Assembly: GCA_934597585.1 (NCBI GenBank)
Contig: CAKTSA010000011.1
Span: 1 to 46,610, forward strand
Length of the DNA stretch: 46,610 nucleotides
Direction of reading: 5' to 3'
Origin: an uncultured Oscillospiraceae bacterium
GTDB taxonomy: Bacteria; Bacillota; Clostridia; Oscillospirales; Oscillospiraceae
Shown here: positions 25,230-33,097 of the stretch, in pieces
Numbering within the stretch: position 1 is the stretch's first letter
How the letters are laid out: every line of letters begins with the position of its first letter
The notes under the pieces: generated by a model
What the model was told of the DNA's origin: nothing
The model's database searches: none
The model's input: only the letters and a program-made list of their open reading frames with translations
Position numbers and translations under genes: made by a program

Positions 25230-26501
25230 ATGACAACGGATTTCAAAATCAAGGTGCTGTGGCACTTCATCAAAAGAGGAATGAGAAGAATTCGCTCAGA
25301 CCGTCAGACGCGGACACGGGCAATCGTTGTTGCGGTCGTTTTCGTACTGCTGTTCCTGCTGACGATGCTGAGTGTCCCTGATGGCGCACTGGCCGCGTTT
25401 GAGCGTGGCTTGTACGGGATGGCATTTGCCATCTTTGGTGCGCTGTTGGTGACCTTGGGAACGGCTGCGGCGGGATTGCCGCACGGCTTTCTACCCATCA
25501 CACAGGACATTCAGCGTATTGGGCTCAAAAACGCAGCAGGAGAGCATCCCATCCTTATCGATCGACACAAGGAAGATGGAACAGTGGAGGTGCTGACTTT
25601 TCTCAATCACGGCGTACATCTCACGCAATTTGAGGATTACCGCGAAAAACTGGAAAGTGCGTTGGATATTAACATTGTATCTATTGAGCAGGGGACAAAT
25701 AACCGCACCGTACGCCTGAGAGTTGTGCCTGCCAGTGGCGCGCTGCCTGCTATGCTCCCATGGGCAAACCGTTACCTGAACAACGAGGATTTTGTGCTGG
25801 TGCTGGGACGCGGCCTTGCCGGACTTGTAACAGTGAACTTGGCAACAACTCCACACATCCTTCTTGGGGGCTCTACCGGCAGTGGGAAAAGCGTTTTGCT
25901 CAAGCTGCTCGTGATGGAGTCCATCAAAAAGGGCGCGGTGGTTTGCGTGGCAGACTTCAAGGGCGGCGTGGATTACCCCTTCGTTTGGCACGAGCATTGC
26001 CGCTTTTGTCTTACCTTGGAGGAACTGGTGCCTCTGCTGGACGAACTTCTTGCTATCTTGGAGGAACGCAAGCGGCTTTTCAAAAATGTTGGCTGCGCCA
26101 ATTTGGGTGAGTACAACGTCGCCATGAATGAAGACCTGCCCCGCTATATCTTCGCCTGCGATGAGGTGGCAGAGGTGCTGGATAAAACCGGCTTGAGCAA
26201 AGAGCAGAAAGAGCAGGTCGCGCAGGTGGAGAGCAGGCTGGCTACTATCGCGCGGCAGGGGCGCGCTTTTGGTATTCACTTAATTTTGGCTACGCAGCGG
26301 CCTGACGCCAACATCCTTGCGGGGCAGATCAAAAATAACATCGACTGCCGCATCTGCGGACGAGCAGATAACGTCCTTTCTCAAATCATCCTTGACAGTA
26401 CGGATGCATCTGACCGTATCCCTAAAACGTCGCGTGGGCGCTTTTTGCTCCATGACGGGACGGTATTTCAGGCGTTTCTTTTTGACGACAAGACACTCTA
26501 A
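25230..26501 (+). CDS. FtsK/SpoIIIE-like DNA translocase with N-terminal membrane helices (TcpA-like coupling protein)
   Basis: A 423-residue DNA-pumping ATPase. The N-terminus is basic and followed by two membrane helices (about 31-48 and 60-82), so the motor is anchored at the membrane. The motor has Walker A GGSTGSGKS (213-221), Walker B YIFACDE (about 305-311), and the FtsK-type stretch LILATQRPDANILAGQIKNN with RICGRADN. The gamma DNA-reading domain of chromosomal FtsK is absent. Small proteins of this kind act as coupling or transfer ATPases in Tn916-like and other Gram-positive mobile elements. Here it follows rep and the origin, and probably brings the nicked element DNA to a transfer pore supplied in trans. 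ATG has AGGAGA upstream. Confidence 0.9.
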   Translation: MTTDFKIKVLWHFIKRGMRRIRSDRQTRTRAIVVAVVFVLLFLLTMLSVPDGALAAFERGLYGMAFAIFGALLVTLGTAAAGLPHGFLPITQDIQRIGLKNAAGEHPILIDRHKEDGTVEVLTFLNHGVHLTQFEDYREKLESALDINIVSIEQGTNNRTVRLRVVPASGALPAMLPWANRYLNNEDFVLVLGRGLAGLVTVNLATTPHILLGGSTGSGKSVLLKLLVMESIKKGAVVCVADFKGGVDYPFVWHEHCRFCLTLEELVPLLDELLAILEERKRLFKNVGCANLGEYNVAMNEDLPRYIFACDEVAEVLDKTGLSKEQKEQVAQVESRLATIARQGRAFGIHLILATQRPDANILAGQIKNNIDCRICGRADNVLSQIILDSTDASDRIPKTSRGRFLLHDGTVFQAFLFDDKTL

Positions 26502-26512
26502 AGGTGAACGCC

Positions 26513-26716
26513 ATGGATTCAGACTCACGTATTCCTATTGACAAAAAGCTATTACTTACCATCAAGGAAGCCGCTGCATACTCCAACATCGGTATCAACC
26601 GCATTGATGCCATGCTGCGGGAGGAAGGCTGTCCCTTCGTACTGTATGTGGGCAGTCGGAAACTGGTTAAGCGAAAAGAATTTGAGGAATATCTTTCCAG
26701 CCGCTTCGTCATTTGA
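26513..26716 (+). CDS. xis: Excisionase (Xis), Tn916 type
   Basis: A 67-residue basic protein with the MerR-like winged-helix layout of Tn916-type excisionases: LLTIKEAAAYSNIGINRIDAMLREEGCPFV, then LYVGSRKLVKRKEFEEYL. It bends DNA near the element ends and directs the integrase towards excision. I chose ATG 26513, with AAAGGTG upstream; a GTG at 26504 would add three residues. It starts 11 bases after the translocase stop and is followed by a terminator, so it is co-transcribed with the replication and transfer genes rather than with int. Confidence 0.88.
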   Translation: MDSDSRIPIDKKLLLTIKEAAAYSNIGINRIDAMLREEGCPFVLYVGSRKLVKRKEFEEYLSSRFVI

Positions 26717-26726
26717 TGGGCACGGG

Positions 26727-26760
26727 ATGCCCTGTCGCCGCTGTGTGGCAGGGCATTTTT
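26727..26760 (+). terminator. Terminator between xis and int
   Basis: ATGCCCTG (26727-26734) pairs with CAGGGCAT (26749-26756), followed by TTTTT. It separates the rep-translocase-xis unit from int. Confidence 0.75.
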
Positions 26761-26869
26761 GCACCTTGCAGTTAAGAAAAATACCGTTTATCTATTGAGA
26801 AAGTGAAGCTACCGTGGTACAATTATCGCGTTACATGGCTCATTTCTCTGTGGCAGAGAGGAGCTAAAT

Positions 26870-28054
26870 ATGGGAAAAAGTTTGAAAGGAAAAGAGCTTG
26901 GAAAAGGTATAGGTCAAAGAAAAGATGGCCTGTACTACGCACGATGCACAGACAAAGCAGGAAAGCGTTTGGAAAAGTGCTTTCAGAATTTGAGGGATGC
27001 CCAAAACTGGCAGAAAGAGCAGCAGTATCATCAACTGTACCCGTCAGTAAAGCCGGAGCCTGTCCCTATGACGGTAAACGCATGGGAGACATTTTGGCGG
27101 GAAAATCTGCTTACCGGCTTGGCTGCGAACACCATACGGAACTATCGGGAACGTTATGAAAAGAATGTAAAGCCCATATTGGGCGATATGCTGCTGACGG
27201 ACGTGAAGCCCATGCACTGCAAAATTGTACTTAACAGCATGACCGCCTCGTATGCCGGTTCTACCATCCGGCAGACCTATATCACGATGGGGACGATGTT
27301 CAAGGCTGCCAAGGAAAACGGACTCATCGACACACACCCGCTGGACGGGGTGCGGTTTGAAGCCTCTGTAAAAGCGCCGGATGAAATCCACTTTCTGACG
27401 GTCACGGAGCAGGCGAAGTTCATGGAGGCGGCAAAGCACTCCCACAACTACGCACAGTACGCCTTGATTTTGGAGACAGGCTTGCGTACCGGCGAAATGA
27501 TTGGCCTGACATGGGACACTATTGACTGGGAACGGCACACACTGACGGTCAATAAGACGCTGGAGTTCCGCTATAAGCAGCAGGAGTGGCGGGCAGGGCC
27601 TCCGAAAACCAAGAAAAGCTACCGCACGATACCGTTAACGGATACTGCCTATCAAATCCTGTGGGACTTGTATCAAGTTCGGGAATACCGCAAAGAAGCC
27701 CCCGAACTGGATAAAGTGCTGACCTACGTTGACCGGCGGACAGCGGAAAAGACAAAGATGAATATGCGCGACCTTGTCTTTATCAACTTCCGTACCGGAA
27801 TGCCCGCAAAGAACAGCAGCTATGATACGCATTTATATAAGCTGTGTGACACGGCAGGTATAGAGCATTTTTGTATGCACGCTCTGCGCCACACCTATGC
27901 TACACGGGCAATCGAGCGCGGGATGCAGCCCAAGGTATTGCAAAAGCTGTTGGGTCACGCCAGTATCAAGACCACGATGGACAAATACGTCCATGTGACT
28001 GATGACTCCCTGTTTCAAGCTGTGCGTCAATTTGAAGAAGCTAAAAGCGCGTAA
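26870..28054 (+). CDS. int: Tyrosine recombinase integrase of the element
   Basis: A 394-residue site-specific recombinase of the Tn916/phage type. The N-terminal arm-binding domain (about 1-60, GIGQRKDGLYYARCTDKAGKR) is AP2-like. A core-binding SAM-like helical domain follows (about 70-165), then the catalytic domain with Arg206 (LRTGE), His337 and Arg340 (HALRH), His363 (LLGHAS) and nucleophile Tyr373 (DKYVHV). All catalytic residues are present, so it should be active. ATG 26870 has GAGGAG upstream. The gene ends 128 bases before ychF, and its stop codon overlaps the right arm repeat, as expected for an integrase beside its attachment site. Confidence 0.96.
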   Translation: MGKSLKGKELGKGIGQRKDGLYYARCTDKAGKRLEKCFQNLRDAQNWQKEQQYHQLYPSVKPEPVPMTVNAWETFWRENLLTGLAANTIRNYRERYEKNVKPILGDMLLTDVKPMHCKIVLNSMTASYAGSTIRQTYITMGTMFKAAKENGLIDTHPLDGVRFEASVKAPDEIHFLTVTEQAKFMEAAKHSHNYAQYALILETGLRTGEMIGLTWDTIDWERHTLTVNKTLEFRYKQQEWRAGPPKTKKSYRTIPLTDTAYQILWDLYQVREYRKEAPELDKVLTYVDRRTAEKTKMNMRDLVFINFRTGMPAKNSSYDTHLYKLCDTAGIEHFCMHALRHTYATRAIERGMQPKVLQKLLGHASIKTTMDKYVHVTDDSLFQAVRQFEEAKSA

Positions 28055-28075
28055 AAAGGTGAGTAAAAGGTGAGT
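28053..28075 (+). repeat. Right arm-type repeat (probable integrase arm site)
   Basis: The same 23-base sequence as 21185-21207 in the same orientation. It starts within the int stop codon and lies about 105 bases from the right core repeat. Confidence 0.7.
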
Positions 28076-28095
28076 AAATCACCCGCCAGAAAGCT

Positions 28096-28101
28096 TATAA
28101 T
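28096..28101 (+). promoter_or_regulatory. Possible -10 box driving ychF from the element end
   Basis: TATAAT lies 81 bases before the ychF ATG, but no good -35 box stands at 17 bases. It is the best candidate for a replacement promoter. Readthrough from int is the alternative. Confidence 0.35.
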
Positions 28102-28179
28102 TGAAGAAAGTTCCGAAAATTACAAGATTAAACCATTATTCTGCAACTTTCTTCCTCGAAAATAAAGGAGAAAATGAAG

Positions 28180-28192
28180 ATATGAAATTAGG
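28180..28192 (+). repeat. attR core repeat
   Basis: ATATGAAATTAGG, identical to 21053-21065, covers the start codon of intact ychF. Confidence 0.82.
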
Positions 28193-29294
28193 AATCGTCG
28201 GTCTGCCCAACGTGGGCAAGAGTACGCTGTTCAACGCCATCACCAACGCCGGGGCGGAGAGCGCCAACTACCCCTTCTGCACCATCGAGCCCAACGTGGG
28301 CGTGGTGGCGGTGCCCGATCCGCGGCTGGACAAGCTGGCGGAGATGTACGAGCCCGACAAGAAGACCCCCGCCGTCATCGAATTTGTGGACATCGCCGGT
28401 CTGGTGAAGGGCGCCAGCCAGGGCGCTGGTCTGGGCAATAAGTTCCTGGAGAATATCCGCCGCACCGACGCTATCGTTCACGTGGTGCGTTGCTTTGACG
28501 ACGAGAACATCATGCACGTGGTGGCCGACGCCAGCCAGAACGTCCCCGTGGACCCCCTGGGCGATATCGAGACCATCGACCTGGAGCTGATCATGGCGGA
28601 CCTGGAGATGGTAAACCGCCGGGTGGAGAAGGCCGCCAAGGCCGCCAAGGGCGACAAGAAGTTCCTCCACGAGGCGGAGGTGTTCAAGGCCCTGGCCGAG
28701 CATCTGGACGCGGGAAAGTCCGCCCGCACCTTCGACTGCGGCGACGACCGGGCCATCATCGAGACCGCCGACCTTTTAAGCCTGAAGCCCATTATCTACG
28801 CCGCCAACATGGACGAGGACGGCTTCGCCCACTACGAGGACAACAAATATTTCGGCCTGGTCCGGGATCTGGCCGCCAAGGAGGGCGCCCAGGTGCTGCC
28901 CATCTGCGCCAAGCTGGAGCAGGACATCGCCGAGCTGGACGATCCCGAGGAGCGGGCCATGTTCCTGGCCGATCTGGGCATCGAGAAATCCGGCCTGGAC
29001 CGGCTGATCCAGTGCAGCTACGACCTGCTGGGCCTGATCTCCTTCCTGACCTACGGCAAGGACGAGTGCCGGGCCTGGACCATCCGCAAGGGCACCAAGG
29101 CCCCCCAGGCCGCCGGCAAGATCCACAGCGATATCGAGCGCGGCTTCATCCGGGCCGAGACCATCAACTTTGATGAGATGATGGCCTGCGGCGGCAGCGT
29201 GGCCGCCGCCAAGGAGAAAGGCCTGCTGCGCTCCGAGGGCAAGGAGTACGTGGTCAAGGACGGCGACATGATCTACTTCCGCTTCAATGTGTAA
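28182..29294 (+). CDS. ychF: Redox-regulated ATPase YchF (Obg-like GTPase family)
   Basis: Universal cytoplasmic P-loop protein of the Obg family that prefers ATP and binds ribosomes; it is linked to oxidative stress and translation. The 370-residue length is standard. G1 is GLPNVGKST (7-15), G3 is DIAGLVKGAS with the Gly motif, and the NMDE motif replaces the usual NKxD of GTPases, which explains the ATP preference. The C-terminal TGS domain ends DGDMIYFRFNV. The start is ATG 28182, which matches the family N-terminus MKLGIVGLPNVGKS and has AAAGGAG upstream; an in-frame TTG at 28101 would add 27 unrelated residues. The first codons and the ribosome site are supplied by the mobile element. 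Confidence 0.96.
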   Translation: MKLGIVGLPNVGKSTLFNAITNAGAESANYPFCTIEPNVGVVAVPDPRLDKLAEMYEPDKKTPAVIEFVDIAGLVKGASQGAGLGNKFLENIRRTDAIVHVVRCFDDENIMHVVADASQNVPVDPLGDIETIDLELIMADLEMVNRRVEKAAKAAKGDKKFLHEAEVFKALAEHLDAGKSARTFDCGDDRAIIETADLLSLKPIIYAANMDEDGFAHYEDNKYFGLVRDLAAKEGAQVLPICAKLEQDIAELDDPEERAMFLADLGIEKSGLDRLIQCSYDLLGLISFLTYGKDECRAWTIRKGTKAPQAAGKIHSDIERGFIRAETINFDEMMACGGSVAAAKEKGLLRSEGKEYVVKDGDMIYFRFNV

Positions 29295-30182
29295 GAAACA
29301 GGGCGGCACGCTGCCCTACGCCCTGCTGATCCTGCTGCAGAGCGTGCTGTACGGCTTCGGCACCCCCTGTCCAAGATCGGGTTTGAGAGCATCACGGTGC
29401 TGTGGTGCCTGGGCATCCGGTTCTCCGGTGCGGCGGCGCTGATGCTGCTGCTGTTCGGCCGGCGGGCCATCCCCGCGCTGCGCAGCGCACCGTGGAAGGC
29501 GTGGCTGCCCTGCAGCCTGGCCATGGCGGTGGCCTACGCCAGCTGCAACATGGCGCTGCAGTTCACCACCGCCACCAACGTGGGCTTTCTCATGTCCCTG
29601 CCGGTGCTGTTCACCCCGGCGCTGGCCTGGCTGGTGCTGAAACGGCCCTATCCCAGACGGGTCATCCCCATCCAGCTGGCGGTGATCGTGGGCCTCTACC
29701 TGCTGTGCTGCGGAGGCGAAAGCGGCGGCTTCACCTTCGGCATCGGCGAGGTGCTGGGACTGGTGTGCGCGCTGTCGCTGGCGGCGGCCCTGGTGTTTTC
29801 CGAGGGGGCAATACCCGGCATCGACCCCATCTCCATGGCCACGGCCCAGGCCACCGTCACCGGCATCCTGTGTCTGACAGCGGCCCTGCTGTTCGACGAC
29901 GTGGCCGTGCTGCCCCACGTCACCGCCACCGGCTGGCTGGTGGTGGCCTATCTGGCGCTGACCTGCACGTGCCTTTCCTATGTGCTGCAGAACACGGCCC
30001 TGACCAGGCTGTCCTCCTACACTGTCTCCCTGCTGCAGTGCACCCAGCCCATCCTGACGGCGGCGTGCTCCTACCTCCTCCTGCGGGAACGGCTGACGGC
30101 CATCGGCCTCACCGGTGCGGCCATCATCGTGGCCTGCGTGGTGCTGGAAAACTGGCAGAGCAGCCGCAGACCGATCCCATGA
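29287..30182 (+). pseudogene. EamA/DMT family permease, frameshifted
   Basis: Ten-helix drug/metabolite transporter family protein with two EamA halves. From ATG 29287, which overlaps the ychF stop, the frame reads a good first helix (TLPYALLILLQSVLYGFG). It then loses frame in a run of five C at 29363-29367; one extra C would restore TPLSKIGFESITVLWCLG and join it to the long frame that continues to 30182. The rest is intact, including a repeated ending ALTRLSSYTVSLLQ..ILTAACSYLLLRERLTAIG typical of EamA. It is either a recent loss of function or a homopolymer sequencing error. The start overlap suggests an original ychF-eamA operon. Confidence 0.85.
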
Positions 30183-30188
30183 TCCCCA

Positions 30189-30223
30189 CCGGGATGCCCG
30201 CCAAACGGGCATCCCGGCGTTTT
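30189..30223 (+). terminator. Terminator after the EamA gene
   Basis: CCGGGATGCCCG (30189-30200) pairs perfectly with 30206-30217, followed by a short T-run, seven bases after the stop codon. Confidence 0.82.
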
Positions 30224-30395
30224 CATTTCAAGAAACTTTTCTCCGACAATTTTGACATTTTTCTAACAAACACGCCGTTTTTCCCTTTAATCTTTTCTTC
30301 TCACGAGAATTTCTGCAAAAATTTCCCGTATTTTGATATGTGGAAAGTACACAAAATCATTCGGTGAATTTCTCTCTCTCCGGCGCAAATAGTGC

Positions 30396-30424
30396 TTGCA
30401 ACCGCCGGAAAGACATAGTATACT
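30396..30424 (+). promoter_or_regulatory. Promoter of the APC permease gene
   Basis: TTGCAA (30396-30401), 17 bases, TATACT (30419-30424), about 70 bases before the start codon. The stretch 30224-30395 is AT-rich with no gene. Confidence 0.65.
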
Positions 30425-30492
30425 CACAAATGTGGATCGTTAAAAAGAAAACAAACTGTCCGCGATTTAGGAAAGTGAGAAAGGAAACAATT

Positions 30493-31830
30493 ATGGAAAA
30501 ACGGTATACTCTGCCCGTAGCCATCGCACTGGTGGTGGGCACTGTCATCGGTTCCGGCGTGTTCTTCAAGGCCGAAGCCGTTCTGACCAAGACCGGCGGC
30601 AATCTGTCTGTCGGTATCCTGGCGTTCATTATCATGGGCGTCGTCATGATCATCAGCGCCTGCACCTTCGGCGTCGTGGCCCAGAGCCACGAGGGCGTTG
30701 AGGGCCTGGTGGGCTATGCTGCCGCCTCCTGCGGCAAGAGCTACGGCTACTATGTGGGCTGGTTCATGGCCGTCATCTACTATCCCTCCCTGGTGTCCGT
30801 GCTGAGCTGGCTGCCCGCCCGCTACTTCGGCGTGCTGATGGGCTGGGACGACGCCGTGGTCGGCGGCCGCACCATGATGCTGGCCGGTGTGTTCATGATC
30901 GTCACCTACACTATGAACGCTCTGGCGCCCAAGCTGGCCGGTAAGTTCGCCATCGCCACCACCATCATCAAGCTGATCCCCCTGCTGCTGATGGCCGTCG
31001 TGGGCACCATCGTGGGCCTGTCCAACGGCATGACCGAGTTCAACTTCTCCAACGTGGTCACCGAGATGCCCTTTACCGAGGGTCTGTTCGGCGCCATCGT
31101 GTCCCTGGCCTTCGCCTTCGAGGGCTGGATCTGCGCCACCTCCATCGGCACCGAGCTGAAGGATTCCAAGAAGAACATGCCCCGCGCCCTGCTGATCGGC
31201 ACCCTGATCGTCGCCATCGTCTACGTCATCTACTACGTGGGCCTAGCCGGCGCTGTGGAGTCCGAGGTCATGATGGCCGGCGGCGAAGCCGGCGCCAAGA
31301 TCGCCTTCCAGAACATCTTCGGTCAGGTGGGCGGCGCTGCCATCTTCGTGTTCGTGGTCATCTCCTGCTGGGGCACCTGCAACGGCCTGACCATGGCCGT
31401 CACCCGCGGCATGTTCGACCTGGCCACCGAGAGCGACAGCCCCAAGCTGAAGCTGTTCAAGAGCGTTGACCCCACCACCAACATGGCCAACAACTCCGCC
31501 GTGTTCGGTCTGCTGGTCAGCTCCCTGTGGCTGCTGTACTTCTACGGCGGCGCCATCATGGAGGGCTTCGGTCCCTTCAAGTTCGACTCCTCCGAGCTGC
31601 CTATCATCACCCTGTACGCCCTGTACATCCCCATCTACATCGCCCTGCTGAAGCGCAAGGATCTGCCCGGCTTCCAAGGTAAGGTGATGCCCATCCTGGC
31701 CATCCTGTGCTCCCTGTTCATGGTGTTCGCCGCCATCTACTCCCACCGGATGAACGTGGTCTATTACCTGATCGTCTTCCTGGTGATCGAGGTCATCGGC
31801 TCCTTCTTCAAAGGCGGCAAGAAAGCGTAA
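30493..31830 (+). CDS. APC family amino acid permease
   Basis: A 445-residue membrane transporter of the amino acid-polyamine-organocation superfamily, with about twelve helices. The first helix carries the substrate-binding GTVIGSGVF motif (residues 16-24), which defines the family and is followed by a second glycine-rich stretch (GGNLSVG). FEGWICATSIGTELKDSKKNMPRALLIGT near residues 206-235 is the conserved helix 6 to loop region of LAT-like and SteT-like exchangers. I chose ATG 30493 because it fits the family N-terminus and has AAAGGAA upstream; earlier in-frame starts lie before the promoter. It is a single gene. The substrate is not evident. Confidence 0.93.
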   Translation: MEKRYTLPVAIALVVGTVIGSGVFFKAEAVLTKTGGNLSVGILAFIIMGVVMIISACTFGVVAQSHEGVEGLVGYAAASCGKSYGYYVGWFMAVIYYPSLVSVLSWLPARYFGVLMGWDDAVVGGRTMMLAGVFMIVTYTMNALAPKLAGKFAIATTIIKLIPLLLMAVVGTIVGLSNGMTEFNFSNVVTEMPFTEGLFGAIVSLAFAFEGWICATSIGTELKDSKKNMPRALLIGTLIVAIVYVIYYVGLAGAVESEVMMAGGEAGAKIAFQNIFGQVGGAAIFVFVVISCWGTCNGLTMAVTRGMFDLATESDSPKLKLFKSVDPTTNMANNSAVFGLLVSSLWLLYFYGGAIMEGFGPFKFDSSELPIITLYALYIPIYIALLKRKDLPGFQGKVMPILAILCSLFMVFAAIYSHRMNVVYYLIVFLVIEVIGSFFKGGKKA

Positions 31831-31851
31831 CGGCTTTCTGACCCCATAACC

Positions 31852-31887
31852 AAAGCGGTCTGCGCGTTTCCGTGCAGACCGCTTTCT
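31852..31887 (+). terminator. Terminator of the APC permease gene
   Basis: AAAGCGGTCTGC (31852-31863) pairs perfectly with 31874-31885. The T-run is short. Confidence 0.75.
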
Positions 31888-32077
31888 GCATCAAAGAGAA
31901 AGCTCCCCAAGCTGCCGAAAAAAGCTTTGCAGAATTCGCCGCCCGCTATGGCGGCGAACCTTTCGGATCATTTTTTTGCCGCGACATGCGCGTGGCAAAA
32001 AATACTTTGCGCGGAGAGAGTGTTTTTCCGCCCATATATGGGTGGAAAAATGCGGGTCGGAGCGATTCCTGCTGTTG
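31888..32077. other. Intergenic stretch, no supported gene
   Basis: A 68-codon open frame here has no ribosome site and no recognisable product. Several short palindromes are present (GCCGCCCGCTATGGCGGCG, CGCCCATATATGGGTGG). Confidence 0.45.
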
Positions 32078-32100
32078 AAAAAAGGGCATAGCCCTTTTTT
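32078..32100. terminator. Bidirectional terminator hairpin
   Basis: AAAAAAGGGC (32078-32087), loop ATA, GCCCTTTTTT (32091-32100). It can work on either strand and lies between convergent genes. Confidence 0.7.
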
Positions 32101-32110
32101 GACAAATGAA

Positions 32111-32134
32111 AGAGCGCTCCCACGGGAGCGCTCT
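32111..32134 (-). terminator. Terminator of the sufCB-like operon
   Basis: AGAGCGCTCCC (32111-32121) pairs perfectly with GGGAGCGCTCT (32124-32134), with TTTC on the minus strand, 34 bases after the stop codon. Confidence 0.72.
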
Positions 32135-32167
32135 CTTCTCTTTCTCACTCTATATGCGGGGGATATC

Positions 32168-33097
32168 TTACGCCAGGAAGCCCTTCAGGATGGTGTCCTC
32201 GGCCTGTTCCTCGGTCAGGCCCAGGGTCTCCAGCTTCAGCAGCTGGTCGCCGGCGATCTTGCCGATGGCGGCCTCGTGGATCAGCTGCGCCTCGGTGGAG
32301 TTGGCGGTGATGGCGGGGATGGACTCGATCTTGGCGCTGCCCATGATGATGGAGTCACACTGGACATGGCCGAAGCATTTGGCGTTGCCCACCATGACGG
32401 GGTGGAACACCTGGTGAGAGCGGTCCTGGGCCACGGAGCGGGAGATGACCCGGCCCTTGGCGTCGTCGCCGTTGAGCTGGATGGTCATGTCGCTCTCGGC
32501 CATCTGGTCGCCGTGGGTCAGCAGACGCTCGGTGACCACCACCTCGCTGCCGGCCTCGCAGAAGAAGTCGGTCTCCCGCTTGGTGGAGTCGATGCCCCGG
32601 ATCTGGATGGTGTCCATCTGCATGGTGGAATTCTCACCCAGGTATACCACGGTCTTGGGGTTCATGATGTTGCCGCCGGTCTGGCCGGCGTCCTTCTCGC
32701 CGTAGTGCTTCTCGATGTAGTGCACGCGGCTGTTTTTGCCGATGTGGAAGGTGTGGATGCCGTCGTGGCGGCTCTCGTTGCAGCCGGAGTTGTGGATACC
32801 GCAGCCCGCCACGATCTCCACATCGCAGTCGTCGGGCACGTAGAAGTCGTTGAACACCAGTTCACTGATGCCGGTCTTGCTGATGATGACGGGGATATAG
32901 CACTTCTCCCCCTTGGTGCCGGGCTTGAACTTCACGTCGATGCCGGCCTTGCCATCCTCACGGGGCAGGATGTCGATATGCTCGGTGGACTGCCGGGCTT
33001 CGCAGCCGGAGTCCTTGCGGATGTTGAAGGCGCCCACCGGCTTGCCGGTCAGGTCGGCGATCTTTTCCAACAGCTTCGCGTCGATCTCAGTGATCAC
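32168..33097 (-). CDS. sufB: SufB/SufD-like Fe-S scaffold protein (minimal SUF, SmsB-like)
   Basis: Scaffold subunit on which iron-sulfur clusters are built before transfer to target proteins; it works with the SufC ATPase encoded just upstream. At 309 residues it is much shorter than SufB (about 470) but has the right-handed beta-helix core: DFYVPDDCDVEIVAGCGIHN, HTFHIGKNSRVHYIEKHYG, and the closing SIIMGSAKIESIPAITANSTEAQLIHEAAIGKIAGDQL (read from residue 255 on), the signature end of SufB/D. This is the form found in the two-gene minimal SUF (SMS) systems of anaerobes. GTG start, overlapping the sufC stop by four bases, with AAAGGAGG inside sufC. No sufS or sufU is adjacent. Confidence 0.9.
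   Translation of the reverse strand: MITEIDAKLLEKIADLTGKPVGAFNIRKDSGCEARQSTEHIDILPREDGKAGIDVKFKPGTKGEKCYIPVIISKTGISELVFNDFYVPDDCDVEIVAGCGIHNSGCNESRHDGIHTFHIGKNSRVHYIEKHYGEKDAGQTGGNIMNPKTVVYLGENSTMQMDTIQIRGIDSTKRETDFFCEAGSEVVVTERLLTHGDQMAESDMTIQLNGDDAKGRVISRSVAQDRSHQVFHPVMVGNAKCFGHVQCDSIIMGSAKIESIPAITANSTEAQLIHEAAIGKIAGDQLLKLETLGLTEEQAEDTILKGFLA

Larger units (their letters stand above)
21053..28192 (+). mobile_element. 7.1-kb integrative element with CRESS-type Rep, inserted at the ychF start
   Basis: The limits are set by a 13-base direct repeat, ATATGAAATTAGG, at 21053-21065 and 28180-28192, both at the ychF start codon. The resemblance continues imperfectly (ATCGT and GG in the same register). 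The interior has clearly lower GC and different codon use from its flanks. Contents in order: lipoprotein (minus), XRE regulator, a short transcript with terminator, leader peptide and second regulator, a small OB-like protein, leader peptide and Rep, a circovirus-like origin, FtsK-like translocase, excisionase and tyrosine integrase. Near both ends there is an identical 23-base sequence (21185-21207 and 28053-28075) in the position of integrase arm sites. No conjugation pore genes are present, so it could move between cells only with help from another element. Confidence 0.9.

Noticed and set aside
28101..28181. Upstream TTG extension of ychF by 27 residues
   Set aside because: The family N-terminus is MKLGIVG at 28182, which has a good ribosome site; the extension is element DNA between int and the core repeat.
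30340..30492. Upstream extension of the APC permease by 51 residues
   Set aside because: It covers the promoter at 30396-30424 and lacks a ribosome site; the family-like start is 30493.
31872..32078. 68-codon plus-strand frame after the APC permease
   Set aside because: It begins inside the permease terminator, has no ribosome site and no recognisable product.
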